Source: Labilithrix sp.
GTDB taxonomy: Bacteria > Myxococcota > Polyangia > Polyangiales > Polyangiaceae
Assembly (NCBI GenBank): GCA_028287035.1
Contig: JAQBQL010000099.1
Span: 18,300 to 82,299, forward strand
DNA length: 64,000 bases
Direction: 5' to 3'
Both the position numbers and the translations under genes were made by a program. This document shows, piece by piece, positions 60,744 to 64,000 of the stretch (positions are counted from its first letter, which is position 1; each line of letters starts with the position of its first letter). The notes under the pieces were generated by a model that was given only the letters and a program-made list of their open reading frames with translations, ran no database searches and was not told the DNA's origin.

Positions 60744-62260
60744 TGAGCCTCTCGGCGGACGTCGCCATCGCCGCGGCGGAGCGGATCGAGAAGACCGCGG
60801 GGCCCGCGCCGGCGCTCGCCGTCTACCGGCGGCTCGCCGCGAATGCGGCGCACGTCGAGCTGCGCGCGAGGGCCGTGCTGGGCGGGCTTCGCTGCGCGAC
60901 GGCGGTGCGCGATCTCGGCGCCCTGCGCGATCTGACGCTGCTCTGGAGAACCGTCGACGAGGGCGTCTGGGAGGAGGTCTTCGTGACGTGCCGGGCGCTC
61001 GGGCGCGCCAACCTCCATGTCCCCGCAGTCGCGCTCGCCAGCGCCGAGGTCGAGCGCCTCCGGACGGCGCGGGCGCTCTACCTGGTGGCTCGCCTGCTCG
61101 ACGTCGCGGGTGACCGGCGCGCCGCCGAGGCCTTCCGGGTCGCCCAGGAGCGCGCCGAGAACGAGGGCGCGACCGCGGTTGCCCACGCGTGCCGGGTGCG
61201 CCGCGCCGCCTGGCTCGCCACGACGCGCGAGGGGCTGAGCGAGGCGATCGCGCTCGCGAAGGACGTGCCCGCGTCGGCAGCTTCGGACGCCGAGCGCATC
61301 GTCCTCGCGCGCGTCCTCCTCCGGGCGCCCAGCCGGTTCGTGCGGGCCGGCGCGATCGGGCTGCTCGACGACGTCGTGAGCCGGGCCGCGCCTGGCGCGC
61401 TCACGCTTCCGGCGCGCGAGGCGCTGGTGCTCGCGGCGCGGCATGCCGACGACCTCGGCGACGAGCTCACGGCGCTCGAAGCCGATCGCCTGCTCGCGCT
61501 CTTCGGACGCGAGGCGGTGGCGCGGGAGGCGGCCCCGGTGCGCGTCGCGATCGCCGCGATCGCCGCGCTCGGCCGGGCGCGGGCCACCGGGGACGAGTCG
61601 GAGGTCCTCCGTTCGCTCGAGGCGGCCGCTGCCGCCGACCCCGAGCTCGCGCGCCTCCACGGTCGCGCGCGCGACATCCTGGGCGGGCGCTTCGAGCCCT
61701 CGACGACGGACGCCTCGAACGCCGGGTCGCTGCTCCTCGACGTGGCCGGCTCCCTTCGTGACGAGGCTCCGGCCCGCGCCGCCCACGCGCTGCGGCTGCT
61801 CGCCGAGGCGACCGAACGCGGCGAGCGCGTCCCGCCGGCCACGTGGACGCTCGCGCAGGCGGCCCTCGAGACCGACGCCGCCGAGGTGCGCCCGGTGGCA
61901 GGCCGGCTGGCCGCGGCTCTGCTCGGTCGCGCCACCTTTGCTCCCCCGCGCGGCTACTTGCCGTTCGCGCAGGCGCTCTCGATCGCGGGAATGAACGAGC
62001 TCGCCACGACCGCGCGCCGCGCCGCCGTGACCGCGGGCGAGCCAGGCGCGGCGGAGGCGCTCGCCCTCGTGCTCACGAGGTCGGCGTGGCAACTCCATCA
62101 GACGGGCGAGCGGTCCCGGGCCCTCGCACAGCTTCGCGAGGCGCGGGCGCTGGCGGGGGGTTCGACGGCCGCATCTTCGGGAGCGCCGCCGGCTGCCCCG
62201 CGGGCGGCGAAGACGTCATCGACACCGGCCCCAGATCCGGGTGCCAGCCCGTCGAGGTGA
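60743..62260 (+). CDS. Helical-repeat protein coupled to the Hsp70-like gene
   Basis: 505 residues, starting in a TGATG overlap with the Hsp70 stop. It is helical and Ala/Arg/Leu-rich throughout (AAERIEKTAGPAPALAVYRR, LGGLRCATAVRDLGALRDL, AAEAFRVAQERAENEGATAV), like a TPR or HEAT scaffold, with no transmembrane segment or enzyme motif. The last 50 residues are Ala/Pro/Ser-rich. Translational coupling shows it belongs with the Hsp70. The final 188 bases overlap the 3' end of the minus-strand NADH dehydrogenase gene. Family unknown to me. Confidence 0.75.
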   Translation: MSLSADVAIAAAERIEKTAGPAPALAVYRRLAANAAHVELRARAVLGGLRCATAVRDLGALRDLTLLWRTVDEGVWEEVFVTCRALGRANLHVPAVALASAEVERLRTARALYLVARLLDVAGDRRAAEAFRVAQERAENEGATAVAHACRVRRAAWLATTREGLSEAIALAKDVPASAASDAERIVLARVLLRAPSRFVRAGAIGLLDDVVSRAAPGALTLPAREALVLAARHADDLGDELTALEADRLLALFGREAVAREAAPVRVAIAAIAALGRARATGDESEVLRSLEAAAAADPELARLHGRARDILGGRFEPSTTDASNAGSLLLDVAGSLRDEAPARAAHALRLLAEATERGERVPPATWTLAQAALETDAAEVRPVAGRLAAALLGRATFAPPRGYLPFAQALSIAGMNELATTARRAAVTAGEPGAAEALALVLTRSAWQLHQTGERSRALAQLREARALAGGSTAASSGAPPAAPRAAKTSSTPAPDPGASPSR

Positions 62261-63545
62261 TGAGCCGCGCCCCGCGCTTGTACGAGACGTACGACCACGT
62301 CCAGTTGAGCAGCACCGCGAGCCGGTTGCGGAAGCCGATCAGGTACCAGATGTGGATGAAGAGCCACGCGAGCCAGGCGATGAAGCCGTGCATCTTGATG
62401 CCGCGCGCCTCGGCGATGGCGCGCGAGCGACCGATCGTCGCCATGCTGCCTTTGTCGAAGTACTTGAAGGGCTCGCGCGGCGGCGCGCCCTTGCTCTCGA
62501 GCTCCCAGCGAACGAGCTTCGCCACGTAGCGCGCCTGCTGCATCGCGACCGGGCTGACGCCGGGCAGCACCTGACCATTTTGCTCGAAGCGCGCCATGTC
62601 GCCGATCGCGAAGACCTCGGGATGACCGGGCAGCGCGCAGTCGTGGCCGACGATGACGCGCCCCTGGCGGTCGGTGGGCACCCCGAGCTTCTGCGCGAGC
62701 GCATTGGCGGCGACGCCGGCCGCCCACACCACCGTGGGTGACTCGATGCGCGTCCGCACGCGTCCGCTCCCGAGCCCTGGCACCTGGTCGGCGCTGGCGC
62801 TGCCCTCGACCTCGGCGCCGCCCTCGTCGATGGTGACGACGCGGGTACCCGTGCGCACCTCGGCGCCGAGCTCCTGCAGCTGCTCGACCGCGCTCTGGGC
62901 GAGGCTCTCCGCGAAGGAGGGCAGGATGCGCGGGCCGGCCTCGATGAGCACGACGCGCGCCTCGCGCGGGTCGATCGACCGGAAGTCCTTGCCGAGCACG
63001 TAGCGAGACAGCTCGGCGATCGCGCCGGCCATCTCGACGCCGGTGGGCCCGCCGCCGATGACCACGAACGTGAGGAGCTTCCGGCGCTCGCGCTCGTCGG
63101 GCTCGCGCTCGGCGCGCTCGAACGCGAGCAGCACGCGGCGCCGGATCTCGAGCGCGTCCTCGATGTGCTTCAGGCCGGGGGCATTCTTCTCCCACTCGTC
63201 GTGGCCGAAGTATCCGGTCTTCGCGCCGACCGCGAGCACGAGCCAGTCGTAGCCGAGCTGCTCCGCCCCCACCTGGATGCGGCGCGCCGCGAGGTCGACG
63301 TGGGTGACCTCGCCCATCATCACGCGGGCGTTCGCCTGCTCGGCAAGGATGCCGCGGATCGGCGACGCGATCTCGGCCGGCGAGAGCCCCGCCATGGCCA
63401 CCTGGTAGAGGAGCGGCTGGAAGAGGTGGTAGTTCCGCCGGTCCACGACGACGACGTCCACGTCGGAGCTCCCGAGTGCCTTGGCCGCTTCGAGCCCGCC
63501 GAAACCGCCGCCCACGATGATCACCTTGCGCCGGGTCGTCTGCAT
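62073..63545 (-). CDS. ndh: Type 2 NADH dehydrogenase (NDH-2)-like flavoprotein
   Basis: 490 residues from the ATG at 63545; the frame extends upstream but homology begins here. FAD motif VIIVGGGFGGLEAAKALG at the start, RRNYHLFQPLLYQVA (NDH-2 signature), a second nucleotide motif FVVIGGGPTGVEMAGAIAE for NADH, and the late FAD contact EVFAIGDMARFE with the VAMQQARYVA quinone-site region. The C-terminus has a membrane-binding stretch (FIAWLAWLFIHIWYLIGFRN) and YVSYKRGARLI. It passes electrons from NADH to quinone without pumping protons. The last about 55 residues are a Pro/Ala-rich tail beyond the usual end; its gene overlaps the end of the convergent helical-repeat gene by 188 bases. Confidence 0.93.
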   Translation of the reverse strand: MQTTRRKVIIVGGGFGGLEAAKALGSSDVDVVVVDRRNYHLFQPLLYQVAMAGLSPAEIASPIRGILAEQANARVMMGEVTHVDLAARRIQVGAEQLGYDWLVLAVGAKTGYFGHDEWEKNAPGLKHIEDALEIRRRVLLAFERAEREPDERERRKLLTFVVIGGGPTGVEMAGAIAELSRYVLGKDFRSIDPREARVVLIEAGPRILPSFAESLAQSAVEQLQELGAEVRTGTRVVTIDEGGAEVEGSASADQVPGLGSGRVRTRIESPTVVWAAGVAANALAQKLGVPTDRQGRVIVGHDCALPGHPEVFAIGDMARFEQNGQVLPGVSPVAMQQARYVAKLVRWELESKGAPPREPFKYFDKGSMATIGRSRAIAEARGIKMHGFIAWLAWLFIHIWYLIGFRNRLAVLLNWTWSYVSYKRGARLITSTGWHPDLGPVSMTSSPPAGQPAALPKMRPSNPPPAPAPREAVRGPGTARPSDGVATPTS

Positions 63546-63552
63546 GGTCGTG

Positions 63553-63569
63553 GCCTCATACGTAGGCCA
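63553..63569. promoter_or_regulatory. Inverted repeat upstream of the NDH-2 gene
   Basis: GGCCT-N7-AGGCC lies 8-24 bases before the NDH-2 ATG (63545) and contains the palindrome TACGTA. It could be an operator for a redox-type regulator; its position relative to a promoter is unclear. Confidence 0.3.
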
Positions 63570-63658
63570 AAGACGCTCCGCGTCAATGCTCGGCTCTGCC
63601 ACACCGCCGCGGCGCCCTGCGGCGCGAGTTTGCGGATTCGACACCGCGCCCGCGCAGG

Positions 63659-63686
63659 CCTGCAACCTGCGCCCTGCAGACTGCAC
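63659..63686 (+). repeat. Four tandem 7-base repeats upstream of a small-protein gene
   Basis: CCTGCAA, CCTGCGC, CCTGCAG and ACTGCAC stand head to tail at 63659-63686, consensus (C/A)CTGCNN, ending 6 bases before the Shine-Dalgarno of the 30-residue gene. Seven-base direct repeats are typical of binding sites for some DNA-binding regulators; nothing more is known. Confidence 0.5.
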
Positions 63687-63692
63687 GGGTCC

Positions 63693-63700
63693 AGGAGGAG
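63693..63700 (+). promoter_or_regulatory. Strong Shine-Dalgarno sequence AGGAGGAG
   Basis: AGGAGGAG at 63693-63700, 6 bases before ATG 63707. It is the clearest ribosome-binding site in the window and decides the start of the small gene. Confidence 0.75.
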
Positions 63701-63706
63701 AGCTCC

Positions 63707-63799
63707 ATGTCCACGCTCGAGACGCTCGCGATCATCGTGGCGGTCTACGCCGTCGTCTTTCTCGCTCACCGCGCGACGCCCGTGCATCACCGGTCCTAG
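63707..63799 (+). CDS. 30-residue single-helix membrane peptide
   Basis: An ATG with a near-perfect Shine-Dalgarno opens a 30-codon frame ending in TAG at 63797-63799. The product starts MSTLETLAIIVAVYAVVF and ends HRATPVHHRS, so about residues 4-20 form one transmembrane helix, with a short basic, His-containing tail. This resembles small membrane peptides that modulate larger complexes, such as subunits of cytochrome oxidases or pumps. The divergent neighbour is the NDH-2 gene (161 bases between starts), so a respiratory link is possible but speculative. Confidence 0.65.
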   Translation: MSTLETLAIIVAVYAVVFLAHRATPVHHRS

Positions 63800-63830
63800 C
63801 GCTCGCATGGGCGCGCGCGGGCGCCTGGGG

Positions 63831-63836
63831 TAGGCT
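63831..63836 (+). promoter_or_regulatory. -10-like box TAGGCT for the last gene
   Basis: TAGGCT with 8 bases to the ATG at 63845, in line with the TANNNT pattern of the window. Confidence 0.4.
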
Positions 63837-63844
63837 CGCGGGCG

Positions 63845-64000
63845 ATGGCCCGCCGTTTCCGACTTGCCGCTGGCGCGCTCGCCGTCACGCTCGCCGTGCT
63901 CGCGCTCGCCGCCGGTTGCGCGGACGACGAGGCGGCGGCTCCGGTTGCTGGCGATGGCGGCGGCGAGGCGTCGCTGCTCGCCGACGGGGCGCCGCCCGAG
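63845..64000 (+). CDS. Predicted lipoprotein, 3' end cut by window edge
   Basis: The first 52 residues are visible. A basic start (MARRFRLAAG) leads into a hydrophobic stretch and the lipobox LAAGC with the lipid-modified Cys at residue 25, then an acidic, Ala/Gly-rich linker (ADDEAAAPVAGDGGGEA). The functional domain lies beyond the window, so nothing can be said about the role. Confidence 0.75.
   Translation, partial: MARRFRLAAGALAVTLAVLALAAGCADDEAAAPVAGDGGGEASLLADGAPPE

Noticed and set aside
1..64000. tRNA, rRNA, CRISPR, riboswitch, IS element or phage gene
   Set aside because: None was recognised by eye on either strand; no transposase-, integrase- or Cas-like protein is among the frames.

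Overview
The window is high-GC DNA (roughly 70% GC by eye) from a myxobacterium-like bacterium, most likely Myxococcota and probably the Polyangiales side. This is inferred from gene content: five Ser/Thr kinase-family genes in 64 kb, lipoproteins of the 'CSLTTSLDG' type, a MYXO-CTERM-like C-terminal tag, an MXAN_5187-type membrane protein, and many secreted proteins rich in Ala, Ser and Gly. I saw no rRNA, tRNA, CRISPR array, insertion sequence, phage or plasmid gene. Coding density is very high, and no stretch longer than about 300 bases lacks a gene.

Layout. 1-3741: end of an unknown gene, an FAD amine-oxidase-like gene (-), then MoxR ATPase and DUF58 (+). 3751-11303 (-): a probable operon read leftward from a ferredoxin-like gene and an Smr gene, then ilvE, a lipoprotein, RDD, SpoIIM-like, a membrane protein and a DUF4129-DUF4350 fusion. 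The last four complete a MoxR/DUF58 membrane module whose two halves face each other. 11492-15227: a pseudokinase and a HEAT-repeat kinase. 15224-17629 (-): two family 2 glycosyltransferases and a Nudix hydrolase. 17664-23650 (+): smpB with a small partner, ruvB, a glutathione transferase, and a two-gene signalling unit in which the first protein has REC, GAF, PAS, PAS and HisKA but no ATPase domain, while the second is a full histidine kinase. 23667-27482 (-): MATE transporter, DUF2239 protein, metallophosphoesterase. 27525-44691 (+): cupredoxin-like protein and MXAN_5187-type protein, FadL-type porin, trxB, a cNMP-binding protein, a triheme cytochrome lipoprotein, lexA with a clear operator, envelope proteins, a kinase fused to an AsmA-like domain, an aminotransferase, and a tagged NlpC/P60-like protein. 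44696-48226 (-): large SNF2 helicase. 48355-55543: M2 peptidase lipoprotein, LamG lipoprotein (-), kinase, YGQP-repeat membrane protein, kinase. 55547-62260: a membrane protein (-) and an Hsp70 cluster (helical protein, J-like protein without HPD, 855-residue Hsp70, second helical protein). 62073-64000: type 2 NADH dehydrogenase (-), a 30-residue membrane peptide and a cut-off lipoprotein.

A theme that runs through the window is promoter layout. At many gene starts a TANNNT box (often TACGCT) lies 6-9 bases before the start codon, which puts the predicted transcription start on or beside the ATG/GTG. This suggests widespread leaderless mRNA and helped choose several starts here. ATGA, GTGA and TGATG overlaps mark translationally coupled pairs inside operons.

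The strongest candidates for undescribed biology are the Hsp70/J-like cluster, the split sensor pair at 20220-23650, the kinase-AsmA fusion, and the leaderless promoter pattern.
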